A stretch of 64,000 nt of DNA from Saccharothrix sp. NRRL B-16348 (GCF_001280085.1 NZ_LGED01000208.1:1-64000), one strand, 5' to 3'; shown: positions 26,410-35,129, numbered from the stretch's first letter. A program made the numbers and translations. The notes: generated by a model not told the origin, from the sequence alone.

Positions 26410-27348
26410 CTAGTGCGACGCGTCCGCGCGTTCCATCAGTTCAGCGGTCGCGTCCCACAGGCGTCGCTCGCGGTCGAGGTCGTGGGCGAGCGGCTGGACC
26501 TCGGTCGGCTTGGTCTTCAGCACGAAGGCGCCGTCGCGCAGGTGTGCCCACTTCTCGTCGAGGGCCATCGCGGCCAGCAGCGGTCCCGAGCGTTGCGGTG
26601 TCGACACGCCCGGGATCCGGCCCAGGACGCGGCCGATCGCCTGGAACGCCACGGGAGCGCCACGGCCGAGTGCGGTGCCGGGCATCCAGCCCGGTTCGAA
26701 CACCGACACGTTGATCCCGGCGTCGGCTCGGCGCTGCAATTCGTGGGCGTAGTACAGGATCGCCAGCTTGGCGTTGGAGTAGGCGACGCCGGAGGCGGTC
26801 ATGCCCGGGGCCTGCTCACCGGTGGCCGGGCGGGCAAGCTCGACGGGGTCGGCCCACCTGGCCTCGGCCACGCCCAGCAGCTTGCGCCAGAAGTTGGCGT
26901 GATAGGTGTTCGAGCCGAGCAGCACGACCCGTGCCGGGGCGGTGAACGAGCCGAGCAGATCGCCGATGAGCCGGGCGTGGGCGAGGTAGTTGACGGCGAA
27001 GGTCAGCTCGTAGCCGTCGTGCGAGGCCCGCCGGGTGTCGGGCGACATGGTGCCGGCGTTGGCGACCAGCGCGCGCAGCGGCCGGACGGCGCCCGCGGCG
27101 AGCAGACCGCGCACCGTGGCCGCGGCGGCACGGACGTCGGTCAGGCTCGCCAGGTCGCAGCCGATCTCGTGGACGCGCGCCCCGCGGGCACGGGCCTGGT
27201 CGCCGACCGCCGTCAAGTCTCGCCCGGCGCGGCCGACCAGCAGCAGGGTGGGTCGCTGCCCGTGCGGGCGGGCGGCCATGGCCAGCGCGGCGTGGCGGCC
27301 CAGGTTGCGGGTCGGGCCGGTGATCAGCACGGTTCCGGGTTCGGTCAT
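26410..27348 (-). CDS. Short-chain dehydrogenase (retinol/protochlorophyllide reductase-like)
   Basis: The 312-residue SDR begins MTEPGTVLITGPTRNLGRHAALAMA, a TGxxxxLG cofactor motif. It continues with LVANAG (NAG motif), a catalytic Ser in LLGSNTYH and AYSNAKLA giving the YxxxK pair. Length and NAG/YxxxK spacing resemble retinol dehydrogenase-like SDRs, which often act on hydrophobic carbonyls. It is divergent from an XRE/MmyB-type regulator (27451), an arrangement repeated at 48053-49776 with a different oxidoreductase. Confidence 0.84.
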   Translation of the reverse strand: MTEPGTVLITGPTRNLGRHAALAMAARPHGQRPTLLLVGRAGRDLTAVGDQARARGARVHEIGCDLASLTDVRAAAATVRGLLAAGAVRPLRALVANAGTMSPDTRRASHDGYELTFAVNYLAHARLIGDLLGSFTAPARVVLLGSNTYHANFWRKLLGVAEARWADPVELARPATGEQAPGMTASGVAYSNAKLAILYYAHELQRRADAGINVSVFEPGWMPGTALGRGAPVAFQAIGRVLGRIPGVSTPQRSGPLLAAMALDEKWAHLRDGAFVLKTKPTEVQPLAHDLDRERRLWDATAELMERADASH

Positions 27349-27450
27349 GACCGCAGCCTGCGAGAACCGCCGGGCCGCAACCAGTCGTCCGGTTTTCGTG
27401 GGACCGCCAGGGCCAGGACAACCGGTGCGGGCCCGCGCACACTGGAGCCC

Positions 27451-28296
27451 GTGGAAGCGTGGGAATTCGGCCGGACGCTACGCCGCTGGCGCGACCGGGT
27501 GGCACCCGAGGCCGTCGGCGTGCCGGTGGGCCGTCGACGCCGGGCCGGCGGGTTGCGTCGCGAGGAGCTGGCCGCACTCGCCGGCATCTCGGCCGACTAC
27601 CTGACCCGCCTGGAGCAGGGACGCGCGACCGCGCCGTCCGCGCAGGTCGTGGAGTCACTGACCCGGGCACTGCGCGTGGCCGACACCGAACGCGACCTGC
27701 TCTACCGGCTGGCCGGGCACGCCGCCCCCGGCCCGGACCTGGTGCCGTCCCGCATCACCCCGAGCGTGCAACGGCTGCTCGACCGGCTCTCCCACACCCC
27801 GGTGGTCGTCTACGACGCCGGCTGGACACTCCTGCTGGCCAACACGCCCTACGACGCGCTCATGGGCGACACGACCACCTGGCGCGGCCTGGACCGCAAC
27901 GCCGTGTGGCGCAACGTCACCCGCCTGCCCTCACGGGTCGTGCACACCCCACAGGAGCAAGCCGAGCACGAGGCCCGGCTCGTGGCCGACCTGCGCCTGA
28001 CCGCCTCGCGCTACCCGGCCGACCGTGCGCTGCGGCGCTTGATCGCCGACCTGACCTCCGGCAGCCCGCGCTTCGCCGAGCTCTGGGACGCGGAGGCACC
28101 GCCGCCCCTGGCCGACCCGTCCCGACGCAAGACCATCGACCACCCGGCGGTCGGCCCGATCACCCTTGACTGCGACACGCTGCTCGTCACCCTGGACGAC
28201 CTGCGCATCAGCGTCTACACCGCCGAGCCCCACACCGAAGACGCCGACCGCCTGGAGCTCGCCGTCGTCCTGGGCACCCAGTCGCTACAGCCCTGA
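27451..28296 (+). CDS. XRE-family regulator with MmyB-like ligand domain
   Basis: The 281-residue protein has an N-terminal HTH (about 30-75: GLRREELAALAGISADYLTRLEQGRA) and a PAS-like MmyB ligand-binding domain (about 105-265: SVQRLLDRLSHTPVVVYDAGWTLLLAN). The start is GTG 27451; no earlier candidate fits. The divergent SDR gene is the expected target, since MmyB-type regulators commonly control adjacent SDRs and may bind fatty-acid-like ligands. A paralogue is encoded at 48970. Confidence 0.87.
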   Translation: MEAWEFGRTLRRWRDRVAPEAVGVPVGRRRRAGGLRREELAALAGISADYLTRLEQGRATAPSAQVVESLTRALRVADTERDLLYRLAGHAAPGPDLVPSRITPSVQRLLDRLSHTPVVVYDAGWTLLLANTPYDALMGDTTTWRGLDRNAVWRNVTRLPSRVVHTPQEQAEHEARLVADLRLTASRYPADRALRRLIADLTSGSPRFAELWDAEAPPPLADPSRRKTIDHPAVGPITLDCDTLLVTLDDLRISVYTAEPHTEDADRLELAVVLGTQSLQP

Positions 28297-28358
28297 GCAT
28301 TCCGTAATGCCGGTGACGCTCCGTCGGGTGCCCGTCCGGGTTTCTACCTGACGTCCGC

Positions 28359-28934
28359 TCATTTCGCCGGCAGGGCGGTCGTGGCGAGGGCGCGTAGGTC
28401 GCCGAAGGCTCGCAGCAGGTGCGCGTCCAGGCTCTGCGAGGGGTCGTCGATCCAGGCTTGGACCGCGTGCTGGAAGGCGGCCCAGCCGGTCCTGGCGGCC
28501 AGGCCGGCCAACCCGTGACCGAGACCCCGCCTCCGCAGCGCCACCGCCACCGCGTCCGTGAGCCACGCGTGCTTGGCCAACTCTCGTTCGCGCAGCGCTG
28601 GCGTCACCGCGATCACTTCCCACCGCGGTTGGGAGAACGCACGGTTGTCCTCCAGGTTCCGCCCGGACTCCCGGAAGGCGCACAGCAGCACCTCGAACGG
28701 CTCCAGCCCGTCAGGGGCGTCGATCACCGCCTGCGTCAGAGCGGCGCGCAGGTCGCCTTCGCCGTCGAAGAGCACCTCTCGCTTGTCCGGGAAGTGCCGG
28801 AAGAACGTGCGCTCGTTGACCCCGGCCCGGGCGGCGATCTCCGCCGCGGTGGTCTGGTCGAATCCCCGTTCCCGGTACAGCTCCAAGGCCGCCTGCTGAA
28901 GGCGGCGGCGCGCCTCTGCTCCGCTTCGTGGCAC
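28359..28934 (-). CDS. TetR-family repressor
   Basis: The 191-residue protein has a TetR HTH at about 7-52 (RRRLQQAALELYRERGFDQTTAAEIAARAGVNERTFFRHFPDKREVLF) and a helical effector domain. GTG 28934 is preferred because a start at 28973 would place an operator copy inside the coding sequence, though no strong ribosome site is visible. The intergenic region to the divergent epimerase carries four near-identical palindromes, so it very probably represses itself and the epimerase. Confidence 0.86.
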   Translation of the reverse strand: MPRSGAEARRRLQQAALELYRERGFDQTTAAEIAARAGVNERTFFRHFPDKREVLFDGEGDLRAALTQAVIDAPDGLEPFEVLLCAFRESGRNLEDNRAFSQPRWEVIAVTPALRERELAKHAWLTDAVAVALRRRGLGHGLAGLAARTGWAAFQHAVQAWIDDPSQSLDAHLLRAFGDLRALATTALPAK

Positions 28935-28955
28935 CCGCCGAGCGTACCGCGTCGC

Positions 28956-29039
28956 GTCAGCGACTGACACCACGTTGCGCCAGTCACTGGCACAACGTGT
29001 AGTGTCAGTGACTGGCGTTATCTAGCGCCAGTCACTGGC
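28956..29039. promoter_or_regulatory. Array of four TetR operator palindromes
   Basis: Four 13-bp palindromes occur at 28956 (GTCAGCGACTGAC), 28979 (GCCAGTCACTGGC), 29004 (GTCAGTGACTGGC) and 29027 (GCCAGTCACTGGC). Start-to-start spacing is 23, 25 and 23 bp, close to two helical turns plus. They fill the divergent promoter between tetR and the epimerase gene. Confidence 0.8.
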
Positions 29040-29059
29040 GTTAACGAGGAGGGTGTTTC

Positions 29060-30028
29060 ATGCGCGTCTTCGTCACCGGTGGTTCCGGACAGACCGGTCC
29101 CACCGTCGTCGCCGAACTCGTCGCGGCCGGTCACACCGTCACGGGCCTGGCGCGCTCGGACACCGCCGCCGCCCGGCTGGAGTCGCTGGGCGCCACGCCG
29201 CATCGCGGCTCCCTGGACGACCTCGACAGCCTGCGCCGCGGCGCCGAGAACGCCGACGGCGTCCTGCACATGGCCTACGGCGGCGACTTCGCCGATCCGG
29301 ACGACCTCATCCGCCGCGACTGCGCCGCGATCGAGGCGCTCGGTCAGGCGCTGGTCGGGTCCGGCAAACCGTTCGTCAGCACGTCGGGCACGTTGGTGAT
29401 GCCGACCGGCCGGGTCTGCACCGAGCAGGACGCGCCGGATCCCGATTCGGTCGCCGCCTTCCGCATCCCGGGCGAGCAGGCCTGCCTGCGCTTCGCCGAT
29501 CGGGAGGTCCGGGCCGCCGTCGTGCGACTCGCGCCGACCGTGCACGGCCCGGGCGACTACGGGTTCATCCCGGCTCTCATCGCCGCGGCGCGCAGGGCGG
29601 GCGTCTCCGCCTACATCGGTGACGGCGTCAACCGGTGGCCGGCCATCCACCGCGCCGACGCCGCCCGCCTCTTCCGATTGGCACTGGAGGGAGCTCCTTC
29701 CGGCAGCGTGCTGCACGGTGTCGGCGAAAGCGCCGTCACGATCAAGAGCATCGCCGAGCAGATCGCGCAGGTGCTCGACATCCCCACCATCTCGCTGACC
29801 CTCGACCAGGCCGCCGAACATCTCGGCAACCCGTTCCTGGCCGGATTCTTCTCCCTCGACGTGCCCGTCTCCAGCCGGCACACCCAGGCGCTGCTGGGCT
29901 GGGCACCGGAGTACGCAACGCTGCTGGAGAACCTCAGGACCGGCGACTACTTCACCGCGCAGGCAAGCATCCGCGCCGAGGAGATCTGGTTGCCGCACCA
30001 CAACCCACACCAGTGCAGCCAGCACTGA
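29060..30028 (+). CDS. NAD-dependent epimerase/dehydratase-like SDR
   Basis: The 322-residue extended SDR starts at ATG 29060 behind GAGGAGGG. It has the TGGSGQTG cofactor motif (6-13) and a VLHMAYGGDF stretch. The canonical Tyr-xxx-Lys pair is not evident: the region after STSGTLVMP reads FRIPGEQA, as in atypical SDR5-like proteins. It may reduce or bind a small molecule rather than epimerise a sugar. The C-terminal 25 residues after GDYF look like an added tail. It is probably controlled by the adjacent TetR through the operator array. Confidence 0.8.
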   Translation: MRVFVTGGSGQTGPTVVAELVAAGHTVTGLARSDTAAARLESLGATPHRGSLDDLDSLRRGAENADGVLHMAYGGDFADPDDLIRRDCAAIEALGQALVGSGKPFVSTSGTLVMPTGRVCTEQDAPDPDSVAAFRIPGEQACLRFADREVRAAVVRLAPTVHGPGDYGFIPALIAAARRAGVSAYIGDGVNRWPAIHRADAARLFRLALEGAPSGSVLHGVGESAVTIKSIAEQIAQVLDIPTISLTLDQAAEHLGNPFLAGFFSLDVPVSSRHTQALLGWAPEYATLLENLRTGDYFTAQASIRAEEIWLPHHNPHQCSQH

Positions 30029-30071
30029 CGCGCACTTTGGAACGTCCGCTTCTGCCGATGAGCGGTAGCGG

Positions 30072-30608
30072 TCAGGAGACCGTCGGCGGCCAGCGATGTC
30101 CGCGCCACTCGTCCCAGGAGGCGAATCCAGTCGGTGGGTCGTCGATCGGTTCGCTGCCGTCGAGTTCGCCTGGCGTCGGGATCTGGATGAGGTCGGCCCA
30201 CTCGGCGACTTCCTGGTCGGACACGGGCCACGTGGTGTCCGGTTCGGCGGCTTGGCGCTGGTCGAGTCGTCTCCGCTGCTCGGCCGGGGACACCTCGAAG
30301 TAGTGCATCTCGACACGTGCGCGGCGGTCCGCCGCTGCCTGCCTCAGCGCGGAGCGCTCGTCCCGACTCCAGAGTCCGTAGTCGATCACCACGTCGTTGC
30401 CGAGTTCGAGGGCGCGCAGCCCGATCTCGTTGAGCCGTCCTTCGATCACGTCGGAGGCCGACGGCGGGTTCTCATGCCCGTAGAGGGCCTTGACCCATTC
30501 GTCCTTCGTCAGGCGAAGCGCGTTGCGCTCGACCTCTATGCGCCGCGCAGCGCTGGTCTTTCCGGTGGCCGGCAGCCCGACCATCAGGAAGAGCGTCGGT
30601 TGCCTCAT
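30072..30608 (-). CDS. P-loop kinase-like ATPase (AAA_33/zeta-toxin-like fold)
   Basis: The 178-residue protein starts at ATG 30608 after AGGGGA. It has Walker A GLPATGKTSAARRIE (about 11-25), a DEW motif after LRLTKDEWVKAL, and a VVIDYGLWSRDER segment resembling the catalytic or acceptor region of small-molecule kinases such as chloramphenicol or gluconate kinases and zeta-like enzymes. The C-terminus is acidic and Trp-rich. No antitoxin is adjacent. The downstream-facing neighbour is an uncharacterised 119-residue protein. Substrate is unknown. Confidence 0.75.
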   Translation of the reverse strand: MRQPTLFLMVGLPATGKTSAARRIEVERNALRLTKDEWVKALYGHENPPSASDVIEGRLNEIGLRALELGNDVVIDYGLWSRDERSALRQAAADRRARVEMHYFEVSPAEQRRRLDQRQAAEPDTTWPVSDQEVAEWADLIQIPTPGELDGSEPIDDPPTGFASWDEWRGHRWPPTVS

Positions 30609-30654
30609 CCCATCCCCTGGCTCAGCGACCGCTCCGTCGTCTCTGCCCGGCCCG

Positions 30655-31014
30655 TCACGCGGGCTGGATGTCGTCGAGCAGGTCGGCCACCGGGAACTCG
30701 CTGGGATCCGTCTCCCCCACGCCCATCCACTCGATGCCGCCGAGAACCTCGCCCCGCTCCGCGTCCTCGACCGTGTAGAGGAACAAGCCGTCATCGGAGC
30801 CCGAGACGGCAGCGTTGACCCGAATGGCCATCCCGAGACCGCCACCACGCCGGAAGTCGACGGACGGGCACCCGCAACCGCACATCCCGACGACGACCAC
30901 GTCACGCGCCTCGCGACGCAACTTCTCGACACCCTGGAAGTCGACGCCCAGCAGCACATCGAGCACCGCGCGCTCCCTCTCGGTCAACGGTCGTGGTTCC
31001 ACGGCGACGATCAT
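30655..31014 (-). CDS. Conserved-looking small protein with CGCGCPS motif
   Basis: The 119-residue soluble protein is not assigned to a named family. It has a helical N-terminus (TERERAVLDVLLGVDFQG), a distinctive central motif VVVVGMCGCGCPSVDF with three closely spaced cysteines, and a beta-rich C-terminus (GLFLYTVEDAERGEVLGGIEWMGV). The Cys cluster could bind metal. ATG 31014 is chosen; an in-frame GTG lies nine bases upstream. It lies just upstream of, and co-directional with, the P-loop kinase gene. Confidence 0.65.
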   Translation of the reverse strand: MIVAVEPRPLTERERAVLDVLLGVDFQGVEKLRREARDVVVVGMCGCGCPSVDFRRGGGLGMAIRVNAAVSGSDDGLFLYTVEDAERGEVLGGIEWMGVGETDPSEFPVADLLDDIQPA

Positions 31015-31044
31015 CCCACCCACCGTCCGCGATCGCCGCTGCTC

Positions 31045-31382
31045 ATGCCTACCAACGCCCGTACGGTGTCAGCCGCGCTTGAACCTGGTCTCGATACGTG
31101 GTTCGGCGACCTGCCGGGTACCGCGGTCGAGTCCGCGGCGCTGCACTCGGCCCAGCCGGATCTGCCCCTGTTGCGCAACGCCGAGGCTACCGCCGACGAA
31201 GTGCTCACCCAACTGGAGGTGAGCGCCTGGTGCCACTTCGCCCTGCCATGGCCGAGAAGTCCATCAACCTCGCCTCGGCGTTCCACTTGGCCGGGTTCAA
31301 GCACGTGATCGCCAGTCTCTGGCCCCTCAACGACGCCGTCGCCGCCGATGCGGCCAGGCACTTCTACCGAGAGCTACCATGA
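31045..31382 (+). pseudogene. Decayed CHAT-domain peptidase fragment
   Basis: Two reading frames together spell a truncated CHAT domain. One (31045 to about 31245) encodes LPGTAVESAAL, LRNAEATADEVLTQLE and the CHFA block that normally continues to the catalytic His. The other (about 31246-31382) encodes SINLASAFHLAGFKHVIASLWPLNDAVAADAARHFYRELP, the classic CHAT C-terminus. About 50 codons holding the catalytic His-Gly and Cys are missing and the frame shifts at the junction. No full CHAT gene precedes it. It is a relic of the family that is intact at 54613 and catalytically dead at 42375. Confidence 0.68.
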
Positions 31383-31497
31383 ATCGCCGGAACCACTCTC
31401 GCCCTTGCGCGGACCAGCATTTGGGGATCGCATTCCAACCGGCTCCAGCACCTTCCACTGCTCGTCACCCGGATGCGCGCCGATGGTATCTTGCGCT

Positions 31498-32154
31498 ATG
31501 CCGTTAGTCACCGTTGTGGTCCTGTTAGCAGTCCTGGGCCTAATAGGAGGAGTGCTCGGCAATTGGATTCCGCGACCCCACTGGATGCCGACTGGCGCCG
31601 TCATCGCCGCCGCGGCAGTGGTGGTCGTCGCCATATCGGCACTGACCTTTTACAAAGAAGGTCCGGACGCCGCGGTGGCAGGCGGCACGGCAAGTCGAAC
31701 CCCGGACGCCACGTCGATCAGTTCCCCGCGTGAAGTCCCGTCGACGCCCGCCCATTCCGGCCCGCGCATCGTGTCGCCGTCGCGGGACGGTGTCGTCCTG
31801 GGGCGATCAGTCCGGGTGAGCGGGGTCAACGGAGCCCCGGACGGCAAGGTGCTCCGCGTCGGAGCCCGCCCCAAGGGGACTGATCGGAACTTCCTGGGTC
31901 GAGCGGTCCAGCCCGACACCGGGCAGACGAATGGCTGGACGGTCGTGGACTCCGTGATCGCCGGCGAGGCCGACGACTACTGCTTCGAGTTCGAAGTCGT
32001 TCTCTACGTGCTCCCCAGGGATCAGGCGGCTTTCTTCGACCGGGCCAACGCCGACCACCGATCGCACTCGAAAGCGGCTTTGCTCGAGAAGGGAGTCGAA
32101 GAGGCGGACGTCGTGCCTGTCACACGGGCACCCGCCTCCGGAGATTCCTGTTGA
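31498..32154 (+). CDS. Membrane-anchored extracytoplasmic protein, unknown
   Basis: The 218-residue protein has two hydrophobic helices (about 2-24 and 31-55), a Pro/Ser/Thr-rich linker and a beta-rich soluble domain from about 85. The repeated motif IVSPSRDGVVLGRSVRVSGV resembles Ig-like or FxLD-type repeats that follow stalk regions. The message has no clear ribosome site at ATG 31498. It lies downstream of the CHAT relic and upstream of a histidine kinase. Function is unknown. Confidence 0.6.
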   Translation: MPLVTVVVLLAVLGLIGGVLGNWIPRPHWMPTGAVIAAAAVVVVAISALTFYKEGPDAAVAGGTASRTPDATSISSPREVPSTPAHSGPRIVSPSRDGVVLGRSVRVSGVNGAPDGKVLRVGARPKGTDRNFLGRAVQPDTGQTNGWTVVDSVIAGEADDYCFEFEVVLYVLPRDQAAFFDRANADHRSHSKAALLEKGVEEADVVPVTRAPASGDSC

Positions 32155-32256
32155 TCGCTCCGCCCTAATTTCACCCGTTCAGGTGTAGTGCCGCGCCAGG
32201 GAGTAACGCCCCCGCCTCGGTGTCGAAATGGACAGTGACGTTGATGGGCGGTCGGC

Positions 32257-33369
32257 ATGCTTGACGGCGAGTTCCAGCGGAGGCTCTCGCGCCTCGGGCA
32301 CCGGTACGCCGTGCTCGGGAAGGCAGCCTTCGTCCTCGTCGCCGCGGGGTTCGGTCTGCCGGTGGCGCCTGTTCCCGGCGCGCTGCTGGCCGGCGTCGCG
32401 GGCATCGTGCTGCTGAACGCGATCCTGCTCCGATGGCCGCGGGCGCGATGGCCGTCGGCCGTCGAGGTCCTGGTAGCGGCTCTGGCTTGCCTGACCCAGC
32501 AGTGGACGGTGCCGGTCGAGGCGTTGACGAACGGTCACAGCTGGGCGCTGGTGTTCGCCTCGTTCGTCGCGGTCGCGTTCCAGTGGACGTCACGTCCCGT
32601 CGCCGGAATGGCGGTCGCGGTGGTCTTGTCGGCGGCGCACGTCATCGGAGCCGCGGTCCTCGGGCCAGCGGCCGTCACCTCCGCGCTTCCCCTCGCCGTC
32701 TGGATCTGCGTCGAGGCCGCGTTGTCCCGACTGCTCTGGTCGCTCGTGAACCGGAGTGCCGCCCAGGCCGACCACGCCGCGGCACGGGCCGAGCAGGAGC
32801 GAACGGAGTCCGTGGTCGCCCAGGCTGTCCGTGCCGACGAACGCCAGGAGGCCGCGCTGCTCCATGACACGGCTGCCACTACGTTGCTGATGGTCGCACT
32901 CAACCAGGTCGGCCGGGACGACGAGTGGCTGCGACCTCAGCTGCGCGCCGACCTCGATGCCATCGGCGAACAACCTCCGGACGCGGACGGGGTCGTGGAA
33001 CTGGGCGACGTCCTGTGCCAGGCCGGATCGGCGTCCAGGCTCCACGTCGAGTTCCACGTCGACCCCGGCCTGGCGGTGTCCGCGGCGTTGGGGGTGACGT
33101 TCGCCCACTGCGTCCGCGAGGCGTTGACCAACGTGTCCCGGCACTCCGGGGCGCCTTCCGCCACCGTGCTGGCACACCGGCGGGGAACGGCGGTGACCGT
33201 CGAGGTGATCGACCACGGGCGTGGTTTCGACCCGGCGGCGGTCCCGGCGTCGCGCCGGGGCATCACGAGCTCGATCATCGGTCGGATGCGGGACGCGGAC
33301 GGCCAGGCGTCAGTCACCTCGCACCCCGGCCACGGGTCGGTCGTGCGGTTGGTCCACGACCGTGGTTGA
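32257..33369 (+). CDS. Sensor histidine kinase (NarX/DesK-like)
   Basis: The 370-residue kinase has about four to five transmembrane helices in the first 165 residues and a coiled linker. A HisKA_3-like dimerisation region has candidate phospho-His in ALLHDTAATTLL (about 205-216), and a GHKL ATPase carries CVREALTNVSRHS (N box), DHGRGFDP (G1) and RRGITSSIIGRM (G2). It should signal to the NarL-type regulator encoded convergently at 34476-35129. The next co-directional gene begins inside its stop region (GTG 33362), so the two are coupled. Confidence 0.85.
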   Translation: MLDGEFQRRLSRLGHRYAVLGKAAFVLVAAGFGLPVAPVPGALLAGVAGIVLLNAILLRWPRARWPSAVEVLVAALACLTQQWTVPVEALTNGHSWALVFASFVAVAFQWTSRPVAGMAVAVVLSAAHVIGAAVLGPAAVTSALPLAVWICVEAALSRLLWSLVNRSAAQADHAAARAEQERTESVVAQAVRADERQEAALLHDTAATTLLMVALNQVGRDDEWLRPQLRADLDAIGEQPPDADGVVELGDVLCQAGSASRLHVEFHVDPGLAVSAALGVTFAHCVREALTNVSRHSGAPSATVLAHRRGTAVTVEVIDHGRGFDPAAVPASRRGITSSIIGRMRDADGQASVTSHPGHGSVVRLVHDRG

Positions 33370-34498
33370 CCTCCGCTCCCCCGCGGCGGCACACGAGGTC
33401 CAGGACGAGTTCCTCCGCAAGCTGCGGCTGTCGACCGCGGCGATCGCCGGCGCCGTCCTGCTGCTGCTCGACGGGCCGTCGCTGCTCCTCGCCCTGCGGG
33501 ACTTCGCCGCCCCTGCCGTCCAGATCACGGCCTACCTGTACTTGTGCCTTCTCGTCGTCGTCGAATGGCTGCTGATGCGGTGGGGGCGTTCGTGGGGCAA
33601 GGCCGGCCGGCCGGCCGCCGTCACCATCGTCATCGCGCACGTCGCCGCGACCGCGAGCCTCGCACCGGGACAGGTGCTCGAACAAGCCGACTGGAGCACC
33701 GGGGTGGTCGGTTGGGTCACGCTGTGCGTGCTGTTCGGCCACCCCCTGTCCACGCTGCTCCCGGTCCTGCTCCTCGAACTCGGCATCAGCGCCGCGAGCC
33801 TGGTCGCCGTGGCTCACGCCGACGAGGAAAGGCTCTTCGGCGGTTTGGTCGCGCTCACGGCGATCCTCGCCTTCCAGGTCTGCGTCGGCGGGACGGCCGC
33901 AGCCCTGGTCCGCCTCGCCGCGGCCGCCGACGCCGCCCACAGGGCGGTTGAGGAGACGACCACCACCCACCGCGTGGCCATCGGCCTCCACGAGGCGCGG
34001 AAGGCCCGGTACGCGGAGTTGTCCACTTCAGCGCTGCCCCTGCTCGAAGGGCTGCTGAGCGGCGCCCTCGATCCCGCCGACCCCGACGTGCGACGACGGT
34101 GCGGGATCGAGGCAGCCCGGATGCGGCGGCTGTTCGCGGAGGCCGACGACGCCGAAGACCCGTTGCTGCACGAGCTGGACGCGTGCATCGACGTGGCGGA
34201 ACGACGGGGCATCGAGGTCCACCTGGAGGTCAACGGACCGATACCGCCGTTGCCGCGTCCCGTGCGCCACCTGTTGACCGAGGCGCCGCTCGTCGTCGTC
34301 ACCACGGCACGCTCCAGCGTCCGCCTGGTGGTGCTGGGGACGCCGGACGCCGTGTCCGTCAGCGCTGTGGGCGACTGCCCTCCCATCGCACCTCAGGAGA
34401 TCGGCGATCCACGCGTCGTCGTGACGCAGCTGACGACGGCAGGACTGCGCTGGGTGCGCGCGGAGCACAAACTCGTCACGGCAGGTCGTCGAAGCTGA
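33362..34498 (+). CDS. Membrane protein resembling a degenerate sensor kinase
   Basis: The 378-residue protein starts at GTG 33362, overlapping the kinase stop by eight bases. It has about five transmembrane helices in residues 25-190, then a helical and beta region laid out like a kinase core (LHEARKARYAELSTSALPLLEGLLSG near 214-239). It lacks a clear phospho-His and the G1/G2 glycine boxes. It may heterodimerise with the preceding kinase as a regulatory or sensing subunit; that is inference. Its last 23 bases overlap the end of the convergent response-regulator gene. Confidence 0.65.
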   Translation: MVDLRSPAAAHEVQDEFLRKLRLSTAAIAGAVLLLLDGPSLLLALRDFAAPAVQITAYLYLCLLVVVEWLLMRWGRSWGKAGRPAAVTIVIAHVAATASLAPGQVLEQADWSTGVVGWVTLCVLFGHPLSTLLPVLLLELGISAASLVAVAHADEERLFGGLVALTAILAFQVCVGGTAAALVRLAAAADAAHRAVEETTTTHRVAIGLHEARKARYAELSTSALPLLEGLLSGALDPADPDVRRRCGIEAARMRRLFAEADDAEDPLLHELDACIDVAERRGIEVHLEVNGPIPPLPRPVRHLLTEAPLVVVTTARSSVRLVVLGTPDAVSVSAVGDCPPIAPQEIGDPRVVVTQLTTAGLRWVRAEHKLVTAGRRS

Positions 34499-35129
34499 CC
34501 AGCCCGTCCTCCAGCGCCCGCTTCACCAGGGCCTGCTTGGTCGCCGCGGGACGACCCAGCTCGGCGTACTTGGCCCGCACCCGCTCGACGTAGGTCTCCA
34601 CCGTCTTGCGTGTGATGTGCAGCCTGGCCGCGACGAGGTCCTTGGAGGCGCACTCGAACCACGCGGTGAGGACTTCGACCTCCCTCGGTGTGAGCCGTGC
34701 GCGACCGTCCGGCACCGCGCACAAGGCGCCGCTCAGTGATGGCGAGAGGTAGTGGACGCCCTCCGCCGCCGCTCGGAGAGCGGGAACGAGGTGCTCCGGT
34801 CCTTCGGCCTTCGTCAGATAGGCCAGGGCGCCGAGGTCGAGGCAGCGCATCACGGTGGTCGGCGCCAAGTGCTGCGAGTAGACGACCACGTGCCGCCCCG
34901 CCTTCACCAGCGCCTCCAACTCGGCGAACGCCGGGGGCTTGCCACCCAGCTGCAGGTCGAACACCACCACATCGGCCTCGGCGCCGTGCCCGGTCCACAC
35001 CAGCGGCAGGTGGTCGCTCGCGTCCACGACGTCGATCGGCGGGTCGGCGGCTCCGCACCACACCGTCACACCCACCACCACGGCGGGGTGGTCGTCCAAC
35101 ACGACCACCGTCACGCGTCTCGTGTCCAT
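34476..35129 (-). CDS. NarL/FixJ-type response regulator
   Basis: The 217-residue regulator has a receiver domain (about 6-120: VVVLDDHPAV with the acidic pocket, phospho-acceptor Asp in VVVFDLQLGG, conserved Lys in YLTKAEGP) and a LuxR HTH (about 145-205: LTPREVEVLTAWFECASKDLVAARLHITRKTVETYVERVRAKY). ATG 35129 follows GGGAGGACTACGTG; a GTG three bases earlier is equally possible. It is transcribed toward its probable kinase and shares 23 bases with the end of the kinase-like gene. Confidence 0.9.
   Translation of the reverse strand: MDTRRVTVVVLDDHPAVVVGVTVWCGAADPPIDVVDASDHLPLVWTGHGAEADVVVFDLQLGGKPPAFAELEALVKAGRHVVVYSQHLAPTTVMRCLDLGALAYLTKAEGPEHLVPALRAAAEGVHYLSPSLSGALCAVPDGRARLTPREVEVLTAWFECASKDLVAARLHITRKTVETYVERVRAKYAELGRPAATKQALVKRALEDGLVSFDDLP

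Noticed and set aside
30072..31014. P-loop kinase and Cys-motif protein considered as a toxin-antitoxin pair
   Set aside because: The small protein lacks an antitoxin-like DNA-binding or disordered domain and the gene order and spacing do not fit epsilon/zeta or similar systems.
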